A stretch of DNA of 64,000 nucleotides from Ferruginibacter sp. (GCA_019638575.1 JAHBTN010000019.1:1-64000), one strand, 5' to 3'. Shown: positions 26,040-35,081, counted from the first letter of the stretch. Program-made: numbers and translations. The notes: generated by a model not told the origin, from the letters alone.

Positions 26040-26192
26040 CATTTTGTAAAAAACAAAATCAATGTAGTATCTTTCACAGCGCTGTACCCCATTTTAATTA
26101 CAGAAAATTATAATTTTTAAGATACATACGGTAAAAGAATTATTAAGACTGTAAAATATATTTTCAGTAATTTTACGGTACCCCCATAAGAT

Positions 26193-26843
26193 ATGAACGA
26201 TATTAAAGTAGCCATTGCCGATGACCACAAACTCTTCAGGAAAGGAGTTATTCTTTCGCTGAGGAGTTATAGCAATATAAAATTTGTATTGGAAGCTGAT
26301 GATGGAGACGAACTGATTGAAAAAATTCCAGAATTTGAGCCGGATGTAATTCTTTGCGACCTGAAAATGCCCAAAAAAGACGGAATTGATACTACTAAAA
26401 TCATTTCAAAAAAATTTCCAAACATAAGGGTTATTATTTTAACCATGTACGAAGATGAACGCTTTGTAGGCCACCTGATGGACTGTGGTGCAGCCGGGTA
26501 TCTTTTAAAAAATACAGACCCCTCAGAAATAAAAAAAGCTATTACAGATGTAATGAGAACAGGTTTTTACCTGAACCCATTTGTAAATAAAGTGCTAATC
26601 AAAAAGAAATATTCAAAACAAAAGTTTAATCCAACGTTAACTTCTGAAATTGTTTTAAGCGAAAGAGAAAAAGAAGTACTTACTTTAGTATGTATGGAAT
26701 TTACCGCATCTGAAATTGCAGGTAAAATGGATATAAGTGCCCGTACTGTTGAAGCTATTAAAGACAGGCTAATGGAGCGCTTTGGTGTAAAAAACTCTGT
26801 TGGCCTTGTATTTTATGCAATGAAGAATTCCTTGATTGACTAA
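26193..26843 (+). CDS. NarL/FixJ-family response regulator 3
   Basis: A 216-residue regulator, downstream of the kinase on the same strand and thus its most likely partner. Receiver domain with Asp56 in LCDLKMPKKDG and Lys in LLKNTDPSE; LuxR-type helix-turn-helix with LSEREKEVLTLVC and ISARTVEAIKDRLMERFG. The 153-bp gap before it contains a TTTTACGGTAC word near the start codon, similar to the palindromic region at 24166-24197, so it may have a separate, regulated promoter. Confidence 0.93.
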   Translation: MNDIKVAIADDHKLFRKGVILSLRSYSNIKFVLEADDGDELIEKIPEFEPDVILCDLKMPKKDGIDTTKIISKKFPNIRVIILTMYEDERFVGHLMDCGAAGYLLKNTDPSEIKKAITDVMRTGFYLNPFVNKVLIKKKYSKQKFNPTLTSEIVLSEREKEVLTLVCMEFTASEIAGKMDISARTVEAIKDRLMERFGVKNSVGLVFYAMKNSLID

Positions 26844-26861
26844 GTAGAAGTTGTGCCTGAA

Positions 26862-27497
26862 TTAAAAAAGCCCAAATAACTTACTATCAATACTTGTAAT
26901 AATTTGCCCCAGGTGCTCTTCGTTTTCGGCAAATTTATTTTTATCAGCATCAATTATTAAAAGCGGGCCTTCTTTATAATTATCAATCCAGTTGTTATAA
27001 AACTCATTCAACTTTTTTAAATAATCCAGTCTTATATTTTCTTCATATTCCCTGCCTCTTTTTTGAATTTGTGCTACCAGTGTAGGTACCGATGCTTTTA
27101 AATAAATAACCAAATCGGGTGGCTGCACCATCAGTTTCAGGGTTTCAAAAAAACGATAGTAATTATCAAAATCACGCTTTGTCATAAGGCCCATATCGTG
27201 CAGGTTGGGTGCAAAAATATTGGCGTCTTCATAAATAGTGCGGTCTTGTATCACAGTTTCGGTACCGTTATGAATTTCGAGCAGTTGTTTTAACCTGCTG
27301 TTTAAAAAGAAAATCTGCAGGTTAAAGCTCCAGCGGGGCATGTCTTCATAAAAGTCGTTTAAATAAGGGTTGTGATCTACATCTTCAAATTGTGGTATCC
27401 ATTTATAATGCTTACTAAGCATTTCTGTTAAAGTAGTTTTGCCTGCACCAATATTTCCTGCTACAGCTATATGTTTTGGTTTTTTAATTTTTGCCAT
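26862..27497 (-). CDS. Deoxynucleoside kinase (deoxyadenosine/deoxyguanosine kinase type)
   Basis: A 211-residue nucleotide-salvage kinase. P-loop GNIGAGKT (14-21), the substrate-binding region YLNDFYEDMPRWSFNLQ and the catalytic/substrate motif QDRTIYEDANIFA are those of the dNK/dGK family; a LID with Arg residues (KRGREYEENIRLDYL) follows. It phosphorylates deoxynucleosides in the cytoplasm; the exact base preference cannot be read. Monocistronic by appearance. Confidence 0.93.
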   Translation of the reverse strand: MAKIKKPKHIAVAGNIGAGKTTLTEMLSKHYKWIPQFEDVDHNPYLNDFYEDMPRWSFNLQIFFLNSRLKQLLEIHNGTETVIQDRTIYEDANIFAPNLHDMGLMTKRDFDNYYRFFETLKLMVQPPDLVIYLKASVPTLVAQIQKRGREYEENIRLDYLKKLNEFYNNWIDNYKEGPLLIIDADKNKFAENEEHLGQIITSIDSKLFGLF

Positions 27498-27587
27498 AAT
27501 TCAATGGTAGATTTATGATTGCTGTTTTTACATTACCTGTAACCGCAACATCTAAAGTAATCAAATTCTTATTTCAAAAGCCTTAAA

Positions 27588-28613
27588 TCAAAAATAATTT
27601 AATCCGATGGCTTTTCTTACCAGTTTCATTGTTGCTTCGGCACTTACAATAGCCTTTTCAGCCCCTTTCTGCATTATCTTTTCAAGCCCCTCTTTATCTT
27701 CCAGTATAGCATCCACTTTATTACGTATGGGGTTAATAAAATTAATCATATCCTCTGCCAGTTGTTTTTTTAAATCGCCATAACGAATAGAGCAGTTGTT
27801 ATATTCTTCCTCAAATTTATTTACAGTATCTGGCGTGCAAACCAATTTCATCAGCAGGAAAATGTTTTCAATATAATCGGGCTTAGGAGCATTTATTTCT
27901 GTTGGGCCGCTATCGGTTTTAGCCTTCATTACTTTTTTTCTAATCATATCATCTGTATCGGCCAGGTATAATGTCGCCATCTGGTTTTCACTCTTACTCA
28001 TTTTTCCTGCTCCATCCAGGCTGGGTACTTTTATCAATTGCTGATGAAAGTTAAAAGCTTCGGCTTCGGGAAACACATTGCCATAGCGATGATTAAACCT
28101 ATTTGCAAAATTGCGTGTCATTTCAAGGTGCTGCTCCTGGTCTTTACCTACGGGTACATATTTAGCACGATGTAATAAAATATCTGCTGCCATTAAAACC
28201 GGGTAAGTAAGCAGTCCTGCATTAACATTTTCGGGATTTTGGCGTACTTTATCTTTAAAAGTAGTTGTTTTTTCCAGTTCTCCCTTATAAGCCAGCATAT
28301 TTAAATACAAATACAACTCTGCTGTTTGCGGTACCTGGCTTTGGCAATATAAAGCAACTTTTTCAGGATCAAGCCCACAGGCTATATTTTCGGCCAACAC
28401 CCTTAATACATTTCCTTTAAGCTCTTTTGTATCGGGATGCGTTGTTAAAGAATGAAGGTCGGCAACCATAAAATAACATTCAAACTCATCCTGCATCCTT
28501 ACATAATTACGCATGGCACCAAAATAATTGCCCAGGTGTAAAAAACCGGTGGGCCTTATCCCACTCATTACTATCTGCCTGCCGGCAGGCACGTTTTCTT
28601 TATTAATATTCAT
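27588..28613 (-). CDS. trpS: Tryptophanyl-tRNA synthetase
   Basis: 341 residues from the ATG at 28613. A longer in-frame start at 28706 would add 31 residues unlike the family. Class I motifs are TGFLHLGNY (HIGH) and GKMSKSEN (KMSKS). It charges tRNA-Trp. The N-terminus reads MNINKENVPAGRQIVMSG; the residues PAGRQ come from a 16-bp perfect palindrome (28576-28591) and are absent from the usual N-terminus, in which the catalytic fold begins at IVMSG. The insertion keeps the frame and probably sits in a harmless N-terminal tail. Confidence 0.96.
   Translation of the reverse strand: MNINKENVPAGRQIVMSGIRPTGFLHLGNYFGAMRNYVRMQDEFECYFMVADLHSLTTHPDTKELKGNVLRVLAENIACGLDPEKVALYCQSQVPQTAELYLYLNMLAYKGELEKTTTFKDKVRQNPENVNAGLLTYPVLMAADILLHRAKYVPVGKDQEQHLEMTRNFANRFNHRYGNVFPEAEAFNFHQQLIKVPSLDGAGKMSKSENQMATLYLADTDDMIRKKVMKAKTDSGPTEINAPKPDYIENIFLLMKLVCTPDTVNKFEEEYNNCSIRYGDLKKQLAEDMINFINPIRNKVDAILEDKEGLEKIMQKGAEKAIVSAEATMKLVRKAIGLNYF
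28576..28591. repeat. Perfect palindrome TGCCTGCCGGCAGGCA inside trpS
   Basis: A 16-bp perfect palindrome, GC-rich in an AT-rich genome, located within the first codons of trpS where it encodes part of VPAGRQ. From general knowledge, similar CTGCCTGCCGGCAGGCAG-type repeats are scattered in Bacteroidota genomes and give LPAGRQ-like peptide inserts; I cannot verify copy number from this window, where I noticed only this copy. Confidence 0.7.
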
Positions 28614-28721
28614 CAGGCGGCGAAGATAGTAAAAGTTAACAGTTGTAAAATGCTTTCCTCCATTCATAAGTAATAAATACCACCTGCCTATACTCAAATT
28701 CATCATGAGGTAACAATCGGT

Positions 28722-28729
28722 TATATTTG
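28722..28729 (+). promoter_or_regulatory. -7 box immediately before gatC
   Basis: TATATTTG matches TAnnTTTG and ends only four bases before the gatC start codon. If used, the transcript would be leaderless or nearly so; otherwise the match is by chance. Confidence 0.4.
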
Positions 28730-28733
28730 TACA

Positions 28734-29024
28734 ATGGAAGTAAATGATGCATTAATTGATAAATTGGCTAACCTGGCCCGGTTAAAGATTGAAGACAGTG
28801 AACGGGAATCGGTAAAAACCGACTTGCAAAAGATGATACAGTTTGTTGAAAAACTTAATGAACTGGATACAACAGGTGTAGAACCATTGTTACATGTTAG
28901 CAATAATGTAAACATCTTAAGAGCCGATGAAGTGAAAGACAATATTAGCCGTAACCAAGGCCTTAAAAATGCCCCAATGCATGATGAGCAATTTTTTAAA
29001 GTACCTAAAGTGATAAAAAAATAA
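28734..29024 (+). CDS. gatC: Asp-tRNA(Asn)/Glu-tRNA(Gln) amidotransferase subunit C
   Basis: A 96-residue protein matching GatC in full: DALIDKLANLARLKIEDSE at the start, then MIQFVEKLNELDTTGVEPL and LRADEVKDN. It clamps GatA and GatB together in the complex that amidates misacylated Glu-tRNA(Gln) or Asp-tRNA(Asn). gatA and gatB are not in the window. The gene is followed 45 bp later by an ABC ATPase, possibly on one transcript. The minus-strand trpS is divergent. Confidence 0.93.
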   Translation: MEVNDALIDKLANLARLKIEDSERESVKTDLQKMIQFVEKLNELDTTGVEPLLHVSNNVNILRADEVKDNISRNQGLKNAPMHDEQFFKVPKVIKK

Positions 29025-29069
29025 TGTAGCAGCGCCAAAAATGTTAGCTACAGTACAAACAGAAAATTT

Positions 29070-29783
29070 ATGCAGGGAATTATTCATCTTGAAAATATAA
29101 AGAAAAGTTATTACCTAGGTAAAAATGAACTACCGGTTTTAAAAGGTATATCGCTTGACATTTATAAAAACGAATATGTAGCCCTTATGGGGCCAAGCGG
29201 ATCGGGAAAATCTACTTTGATGAACCTGTTGGGGTGCCTTGATACTCCTACGGGTGGAAAATATATCCTGAATGGCAATGACGTAAGCCGCATGCCCGAT
29301 AATGACCTGGCAGAAGTAAGAAATAAAGAAATTGGTTTTGTGTTTCAGCAATTCAACCTGCTACCACGATTAACAGCAGCTGAAAATGTAGCCTTACCAC
29401 TTGTGTACTGTGGCGTTAGTAAAAAAGAAAGAACCGAAAGGGCTATGCAGGCTTTAAAAACAGTAAAACTTGATGACAGGAGCCACCACAAACCTAATGA
29501 ATTAAGTGGCGGGCAGGCACAACGGGTAGCTATAGCCAGGGCATTAATAAATAATCCTTCAATCATCTTAGCCGATGAACCCACGGGTAACCTTGATACA
29601 AAAACTTCTTATGAAATTATGGATATAATGGGTAAAATACATGCATCGGGTAACACGGTAATTTTAGTAACGCATGAAGAAGATATCTCTATGTATGCAC
29701 ATAGGGTTATCAGGTTACGAGATGGTGTAATTGAAACAGATGCAAAAAATGCTAACCCAGCACAGGTTTCGATACCAGCATAA
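29070..29783 (+). CDS. ABC transporter ATP-binding protein, MacB/LolD type (no adjacent permease)
   Basis: A 237-residue ATPase with Walker A GPSGSGKS (41-48), Q-loop [11 protein letters not shown], signature [15 protein letters not shown] and Walker [13 protein letters not shown]. The sequence belongs to the LolD/MacB group, which works with FtsX-type permeases; none lies next to it, so its partner must be encoded elsewhere. The neighbours gatC and the cobalamin adenosyltransferase give no functional hint. Confidence 0.93.
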   Translation: MQGIIHLENIKKSYYLGKNELPVLKGISLDIYKNEYVALMGPSGSGKSTLMNLLGCLDTPTGGKYILNGNDVSRMPDNDLAEVRNKEIGFVFQQFNLLPRLTAAENVALPLVYCGVSKKERTERAMQALKTVKLDDRSHHKPNELSGGQAQRVAIARALINNPSIILADEPTGNLDTKTSYEIMDIMGKIHASGNTVILVTHEEDISMYAHRVIRLRDGVIETDAKNANPAQVSIPA

Positions 29784-29821
29784 TTGTTCTTTAAAATAAT
29801 ATGCCATAAAAAATAAAAATC

Positions 29822-30385
29822 ATGGCTTTAAAAATTTATACCAAAACCGGCGATAAAGGCAAAACAAGTTTAATTGGCGGTACCAAAGTGCCCAAAAGCA
29901 ATATAAGAATTGAAGCCTATGGCACTATTGATGAACTTAATTCATTTATTGGTTTAACTGCAGATTATATTAACCGACAAGATGTAAAAACAATTTTAAA
30001 AGAAATACAAGACCGTTTATTCACTATTGGTTCATCTCTTGCTTGCGACCCCGATAAAGAACCTTTGTTAAAAATTCCGGATTTAAAAGAAAGTGATATA
30101 GAATTTTTAGAAAAGAACATTGATGCAATGAATACCGAATTGAAACCCATGAAATCATTCATTTTACCGGGTGGCCATGTAGCTATTTCAACTGCACATG
30201 TTACCCGCTGTGTTTGCAGGCGGGCCGAAAGAATTTGTGTAAATATGCAGGAACAACAACTTGAAATAGACCCACTGATAATAAAATATTTAAACCGCTT
30301 AAGTGATTACCTTTTTGTTTTGGCAAGATACGCAGGCCATTTACTGGGTTTGGAAGATATCCCCTGGAAAGCAAGAATTAATTGA
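29822..30385 (+). CDS. ATP:cob(I)alamin adenosyltransferase, PduO type
   Basis: A 187-residue protein of the PduO/CobO2 family. The N-terminus IYTKTGDKGKTSLIGG with a basic ATP-binding loop, GTIDELNSFIG, and the C-terminal TRCVCRRAER and RLSDYLFVLARY motifs are diagnostic. It converts cob(I)alamin to adenosylcobalamin for B12-dependent enzymes. No other B12 genes are present nearby and the 38-bp upstream gap is too short for a cobalamin riboswitch. Confidence 0.94.
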   Translation: MALKIYTKTGDKGKTSLIGGTKVPKSNIRIEAYGTIDELNSFIGLTADYINRQDVKTILKEIQDRLFTIGSSLACDPDKEPLLKIPDLKESDIEFLEKNIDAMNTELKPMKSFILPGGHVAISTAHVTRCVCRRAERICVNMQEQQLEIDPLIIKYLNRLSDYLFVLARYAGHLLGLEDIPWKARIN

Positions 30386-30399
30386 TATAGATAAAGTTG

Positions 30400-31050
30400 T
30401 CAGCACATCAATCCATCTTTCATCATCAAAACCCTGTCGCTCATTTTAGATAACTCTTCATTATGTGTAACAATCAGGAATGTTTGGTTAAAGCGATTAC
30501 GTAAATCTATAAATAACTGGTGCAGTTCCTTTGCATTTGCACTATCCAAATTACCCGTTGGTTCATCGGCCATCACTATAGATGGGCTGTTTATAAGCGC
30601 TCTTGCCACTGCTACCCTTTGTTGTTCGCCACCAGAAAGCTGCTGAGGCTTATTTTGTAACCTTTCTTGCAGGCCTAAGGTTTTCAGTAAATCTGTAGCT
30701 TTATTGATAACATCTCTTTTTTTAAAACCAGCAATCCAGCCGGGTATGCAAACATTTTCTAAAGCAGTAAATTCGGGTAAAAGATGATGAAACTGAAAAA
30801 CAAAACCAATATGTTTATTCCTAAAGGCCGATAATTTGTTTCCTTTTAACATATGTAATGGCTGGCCGTTTAAAATAATTTCACCCGAATCTGGTTTGTC
30901 TAAAGTACCCAATATATGCAGCAATGTACTTTTACCTGCCCCCGACGACCCAACAATACTAACTATTTCGCCTTTACTAACCCTTACATCTACCCCTTTT
31001 AAAACATTAAGCCGGCCGTATTGTTTTTTAATATTTTTTGCTGATAACAT
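30400..31050 (-). CDS. ABC transporter ATP-binding protein, LolD type
   Basis: 216 residues from the ATG at 31050 ([12 protein letters not shown]); an upstream in-frame start would add 19 unrelated residues. Walker A GSSGAGKS (34-41), signature [15 protein letters not shown], Walker [13 protein letters not shown]. Lengths and motifs fit LolD, which powers lipoprotein release from the inner membrane. The LolC/E-type permease is not in the window. The assignment to lipoprotein export rather than another FtsX-type transporter is by family similarity only. Confidence 0.88.
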   Translation of the reverse strand: MLSAKNIKKQYGRLNVLKGVDVRVSKGEIVSIVGSSGAGKSTLLHILGTLDKPDSGEIILNGQPLHMLKGNKLSAFRNKHIGFVFQFHHLLPEFTALENVCIPGWIAGFKKRDVINKATDLLKTLGLQERLQNKPQQLSGGEQQRVAVARALINSPSIVMADEPTGNLDSANAKELHQLFIDLRNRFNQTFLIVTHNEELSKMSDRVLMMKDGLMC

Positions 31051-31159
31051 GCACCGAAAATAGTTAATAATTACAATTTTTATGCTAATAAAACCAAACA
31101 GCTGCATATTGTTAAATTAGGCAAAATAAATATGGAAATTATCCGTTAAAAAAACACTT

Positions 31160-31189
31160 TTGGTTATTCCAAATGAACTTATACATTTG
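31160..31189 (+). promoter_or_regulatory. Bacteroidota promoter of the DUF2795 gene
   Basis: TTG (31160-31162), 19 bp, then TACATTTG (31182-31189): a very good match to the TTG-N19-TAnnTTTG consensus. The start codon is at 31214, giving a leader of about 18 nt. Confidence 0.7.
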
Positions 31190-31213
31190 CAAAAAATTAA
31201 ACCCCTATCAAAA

Positions 31214-31435
31214 ATGTTTTGGACACTAGAATTAGCCTCTCATTTAGAAGATGCACCATGGCCGGCCACTAAAGATGAACTGATTGATTATTCAATTAGA
31301 AGTGGTGCGCCTATTGAGGTTGTAGAAAACCTGCAGGAGTTGGAAGACGAAGGCGAAATTTATGAAGGCCTTGATGATATCTGGCCCGACTATCCCAGCC
31401 AGGAAGATTTCTTTTTTAATGAAGATGAATATTAA
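31214..31435 (+). CDS. DUF2795 domain protein
   Basis: A 73-residue acidic protein from the ATG at 31214 (MFWTLELASHLEDAPWPAT), which sits behind a good promoter; a longer in-frame start 54 bases upstream would overlap the promoter. The region APWPATKDELIDYSIRSGA is typical of DUF2795 small proteins, with an acidic C-terminus (EDFFFNEDEY). Function unknown; widespread in Bacteroidota (family knowledge). It has a strong terminator behind it, so it forms its own transcription unit and may be well expressed. Confidence 0.85.
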   Translation: MFWTLELASHLEDAPWPATKDELIDYSIRSGAPIEVVENLQELEDEGEIYEGLDDIWPDYPSQEDFFFNEDEY

Positions 31436-31503
31436 ACCAACAACTGCTTTTACTACCTGTAGCAAGTATGTAATTTGCAAGTTTAAAAACTTTAAAAAAC
31501 TAA

Positions 31504-31530
31504 GCCTCTCAAATAATTGAGAGGCTTTTT
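31504..31530. terminator. Bidirectional terminator between the DUF2795 gene and fabI
   Basis: GCCTCTCAA (31504-31512), loop ATAA, TTGAGAGGC (31517-31525), then TTTTT. On the other strand the stem is followed by TTAGTTTTTT, so it can serve both convergent genes. Confidence 0.87.
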
Positions 31531-31571
31531 AATATCCTGCAAATAATGTTATTACCTTAAAGCTGATAGAT

Positions 31572-32378
31572 TTACATTTTATTTATTACCGCTTCGGTAA
31601 CACCTGTAAATGAAAAACCTCCGTCATGAAACAGGTTTTGCATGGTTACCATCCTGGTCATGTCGCTAAACATCATCACAATATAATTAGCGCAATCATC
31701 GGCGCTAGCATTACCAAGCGGACTCATCTTTTCTGCATAATCAATAAAACCATCGAAACCCTTAACACCGCTACCGGCAGTGGTACGAACCGGCGATTGC
31801 GAAATAGTATTAACCCTTACATGTTTTTTTACACCATAGTGATATCCAAAACTGCGGCTTACACTTTCCAGTAATGCTTTGGCATCTGCCATTTCATTGT
31901 AATCGGGAAATACACGCTGTGCTGCAATATAAGTTAATGCCACCACGCTGCCCCAGTCATTAATAGCATCCATCTTCATGGCAGTTGCCAATACACGATG
32001 CAGGCTTATAGCAGATATATCAAGCGATTTTGAATTGAACCCGTAATCTATCTCAGTGTAATGTTTTCCTTTACGTACATTTATACTCATACCAATGGAA
32101 TGCAATATAAAATCCACACCGCCTCCAAAATGCTCCATAGTTTTTGTAATGAGATTGGCCACATCTTCATTGTTGCTAACATCGCAAGGTATCACCGGCG
32201 CATTTACCAATTCGGCCAGTTTATTAATTTCTCCCATACGCATGGCTACAGGTGCATTGGTTAACACTAATTCTGCACCTTCTTCGTGGCAACGTAAAGC
32301 CGTTCTCCAGGCTATTGACCTTTCATCTAATGCACCAAATATGATTCCTTTTTTTCCTTTTAGCAGATTGTACGACAT
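31572..32378 (-). CDS. fabI: Enoyl-ACP reductase [NADH]
   Basis: A 268-residue short-chain reductase catalysing the last step of each fatty-acid elongation cycle. The FabI Tyr-x6-Lys pair is visible in DYNEMADAKALLES, with NADH-binding IIFGALDERSIAW at the N-terminus and ISQSPVRTTAGSGV in the substrate-binding loop. Full length. Monocistronic, terminated at 31504-31530. It completes a set with accB, accC and fabD elsewhere in this window. Confidence 0.95.
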   Translation of the reverse strand: MSYNLLKGKKGIIFGALDERSIAWRTALRCHEEGAELVLTNAPVAMRMGEINKLAELVNAPVIPCDVSNNEDVANLITKTMEHFGGGVDFILHSIGMSINVRKGKHYTEIDYGFNSKSLDISAISLHRVLATAMKMDAINDWGSVVALTYIAAQRVFPDYNEMADAKALLESVSRSFGYHYGVKKHVRVNTISQSPVRTTAGSGVKGFDGFIDYAEKMSPLGNASADDCANYIVMMFSDMTRMVTMQNLFHDGGFSFTGVTEAVINKM

Positions 32379-32532
32379 GGTAAACTTGTTTTAATGATGA
32401 GGGTGTAAAAATAGTATCTTATCATTTAAAGAAAAACTCTTTGTAAGGCTTTATTATAAAAGCTTCATTACCCATTCAATCAAAAACAAAACAGAAATAT
32501 CAAGCCAGGTTTCATAAACTGGTGTGCCCGGC

Positions 32533-34191
32533 TCAATTCCCCACCATCTCCCTTGCATTCTGTAATGCAGCAGCAGTAGGCTTTTCGCCACTAAGCATTT
32601 GGGCAATGTTGGTAATCCTTTCATCATTGCTGAGCAATCGCACCGAAGTAACAATTTTGTCTTTATCAATTGCTTTGTACACAAAATAATGTGCATCTGC
32701 CCTTGCGGCAATCTGCGGTTGATGGGTAATTGATATCAACTGATGTGCAGCCGAAAGCTCTTTCATAATATTGCCAACCTGTTTAGCCGCTTCGCCGCTA
32801 ATGCCTGTATCTATTTCGTCAAATATCAACGTTGGCAACTGTAGTTTTTTTGCTACCAGCGATTTTATACAAAGCATCAGCCTGCTTAACTCGCCACCGC
32901 TTGCCACTTTTCGCAATGGCTCAAAGCGGCCGCTCTTATTGGCATCAAATAAAAATTCAATAGTATCAATTCCTGTATCGCCTAAATTATCCTGTGTTTG
33001 AACTTCGGCAATAAATTTTGCATTGGGCATACCCACTCGGCCCAGTAATTTGTTTACATTGTCGGCAAATGGTTTGATAGCTTTTTTACGATTAACCGAA
33101 ATTGTTTTTGCAGCCTGCTCACATTGCTGCAATAAATCATTCACTTCTTTTTCTTTTTGCTTTATAGCATCGGTTATGTTTAGTATATCATTTAATTTCT
33201 CTTCCAATTCTTTTTTAATCACTAAAAGTTCATTGGTGGTTGTTACATTGTGCTTCTTCTGTAATTTATAACCTATCGATATCCGGTCGCTTACAAGCTG
33301 TATACGCTCGGCATCATAATGAACACTGTTGTTTATGCTTTCCAGTTCATCGGCTATATCATCCAGTTCCAGTTGGGCGCTGTGTAATCTTTTACTCAAC
33401 TCGGCTATGCCTGTATGATATTGGTTTAATGCATGTAACTTTCCAAACAAAACTTTTAATAGCTGCACCACCGGCTCTTCACTTTCCTTTAAACCGTAAT
33501 AAATTCCTGATAATTCCTGCTTTACATTTTCGGCATTGCTCAATAATTTTAATTCAGCATCCAGCTCTTCCAGTTCATTTTCTTTAAAGCCGGCTTCTTC
33601 CAATTCGTCAAACAAATACCTGTTATAATCCAGGGTGGTGTTTGCTGCTGCCTGTTCCGTTTCTAATGAAATCAGTTCCTTTTTTGCTTTTTTATAATGC
33701 TGGTAATATTTTTGATACTGTTCTAATAACCCGTCATTTTCTGCCAGTGCATCCAACACTTCCTGCTGAAAACCGGAAGAACCCAGTTCCTGCGTATCAA
33801 ACTGCTGATGCAGATCAACCAGCAAAGCGCCTAACTCTTTAAGCTGATTAAGATTTACAGGTGTATCATTAACAAATGCTCTTGATTTTCCATTTGATGT
33901 TATCTCCCTTCTTATCAATAATTCATCTTCATTATCCAGGTCCTGCTCTTTTAAAAAATTAAGCACTGCTTTTTTCTTACCGGTTTTAAATGTGGCTTCT
34001 ACCACGGTCTTTTTATCTTTTTGCTGAAGTACGCTACTGTCGGCCCTTTCGCCAAGCACAAGATTTAAAGCTCCCATCAGTATACTTTTTCCTGCGCCTG
34101 TTTCGCCGGTAATAATATTTAGCTTTGCCGAAAATTCAATCTCCAGTTCATTTATTATAGCATAATTCTGTATTTGTAATTTGTTTAGCAT
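32533..34191 (-). CDS. recN: DNA repair protein RecN
   Basis: A 552-residue SMC-like ATPase acting in double-strand break repair. Walker A GETGAGKS (29-36) follows the start LNKLQIQNYAIINELEIEF; a long coiled coil occupies about residues 150-365; the C-terminal head has signature LRKVASGGELSRLMLC and Walker B PTLIFDEIDTGISG. Full length. Alone on its transcript as far as can be seen. Confidence 0.96.
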   Translation of the reverse strand: MLNKLQIQNYAIINELEIEFSAKLNIITGETGAGKSILMGALNLVLGERADSSVLQQKDKKTVVEATFKTGKKKAVLNFLKEQDLDNEDELLIRREITSNGKSRAFVNDTPVNLNQLKELGALLVDLHQQFDTQELGSSGFQQEVLDALAENDGLLEQYQKYYQHYKKAKKELISLETEQAAANTTLDYNRYLFDELEEAGFKENELEELDAELKLLSNAENVKQELSGIYYGLKESEEPVVQLLKVLFGKLHALNQYHTGIAELSKRLHSAQLELDDIADELESINNSVHYDAERIQLVSDRISIGYKLQKKHNVTTTNELLVIKKELEEKLNDILNITDAIKQKEKEVNDLLQQCEQAAKTISVNRKKAIKPFADNVNKLLGRVGMPNAKFIAEVQTQDNLGDTGIDTIEFLFDANKSGRFEPLRKVASGGELSRLMLCIKSLVAKKLQLPTLIFDEIDTGISGEAAKQVGNIMKELSAAHQLISITHQPQIAARADAHYFVYKAIDKDKIVTSVRLLSNDERITNIAQMLSGEKPTAAALQNAREMVGN

Positions 34192-34341
34192 TCTTTCTGT
34201 TTATCTGCAGGCAAATTAAGAAAATTAGCACCCAATCTTTAACTATTTTAAAAAGTAACGGCTAAGTTAAGTTTGAAAATCCACAGGTCAAATTAACCTG
34301 TATAATTTTCAAAAAAAACTATTCATTAATAAACCTTCCAT

Positions 34342-34349
34342 TAAATTCG
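34342..34349 (+). promoter_or_regulatory. -7 box of the acyl-CoA-binding protein gene
   Basis: TAAATTCG differs from TAnnTTTG by one base and lies 16-23 bp before the start codon. Moderate support only. Confidence 0.35.
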
Positions 34350-34364
34350 CAAAAAAAGTTAAAT

Positions 34365-34622
34365 ATGGATTTAAAGTCAAAATTTGATGAGGCTGTGGCC
34401 AATAGTAAATTGCTGAGCCAAAAACCGGGCAACGATGTGTTACTTCAGTTATATTCTTTGTATAAACAATCAACTGAAGGCGATGTAAGTGGCGAAGCGC
34501 CATCTAACCCGTTTGATTTTGTAAACAAGGCAAAATACGATGCCTGGGCATCATTAAAAGGGAAGCCAAAAGAAGAAGCAATGCAAGATTATGTTGAATT
34601 GGTGAATAAGCTGAAAGGCTGA
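34365..34622 (+). CDS. Acyl-CoA-binding protein
   Basis: An 85-residue four-helix protein of the ACBP family. The hallmark motifs are LLQLYSLYKQSTEGD and KAKYDAWASLKGKPKEEAM, carrying the Tyr and Lys residues that bind the CoA head group. It would buffer or deliver long-chain acyl-CoA in the cytoplasm. ACBP is mainly eukaryotic but occurs in some bacteria, including this phylum. Its stop codon directly abuts the stop of the convergent lipoprotein gene, with no terminator between. Confidence 0.93.
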   Translation: MDLKSKFDEAVANSKLLSQKPGNDVLLQLYSLYKQSTEGDVSGEAPSNPFDFVNKAKYDAWASLKGKPKEEAMQDYVELVNKLKG

Positions 34623-35081
34623 TTAAAACTGCTCCATGTGCAGTACTTTAGGGTCGGTAGTACCCCAGGGGGCCAGTTCCATAATAGGTAAAGATTTTTT
34701 TGTAAACCGCCAATCCCTGTTTAAAAAAACAAATTCGGGTGGTGCCGATGGAAAATTGATTGAAAGTTTACTGTAATCATCATTACAACTCCAGGTTCCA
34801 TTATATGTAACGCCGTTTTTTACCGCTGTCATTGGCCCATTATAATAAGTTGACTTGTATAATACATATGTATAACCTGTGTATTGGCCAGTAAGATCAA
34901 CTCCATTATCGGTAGCTAAATGTACCCTAAAATTTTTATTGAGAATATTTGCCTCAAACTGCTGTTGCAAATATGTAGCTTGCACTTCTTCAATGGCTTT
35001 TTTACTACAGCCCGGCACCGTTAGTAACAGGATTGTTACTGTTAAAAAGAAAAGCATTATCCCTGCCAACGATTTTATCAT
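34623..35081 (-). CDS. Predicted lipoprotein of unknown function
   Basis: A 152-residue protein with a long hydrophobic N-terminus and lipobox TVPGC (Cys25, followed by SKK). The mature part is beta-rich, with a lipocalin-like pattern (FRVHLATDNGVDLTGQYTGY, GTWSCNDDYSKLSINFP), suggesting a small ligand-binding barrel; this is inference from strand pattern only. No conserved catalytic residues recognised. Tail-to-tail with the ACBP gene. Confidence 0.75.
   Translation of the reverse strand: MIKSLAGIMLFFLTVTILLLTVPGCSKKAIEEVQATYLQQQFEANILNKNFRVHLATDNGVDLTGQYTGYTYVLYKSTYYNGPMTAVKNGVTYNGTWSCNDDYSKLSINFPSAPPEFVFLNRDWRFTKKSLPIMELAPWGTTDPKVLHMEQF

Noticed and set aside
28614-28706. An N-terminal extension of trpS starting at 28706
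   Set aside because: The extra 31 residues have no resemblance to TrpRS, and the ATG at 28613 lies close to the conserved catalytic start.
29784-29821. A cobalamin riboswitch before the adenosyltransferase gene
   Set aside because: The gap is only 38 bases and lacks any B12-box-like sequence.
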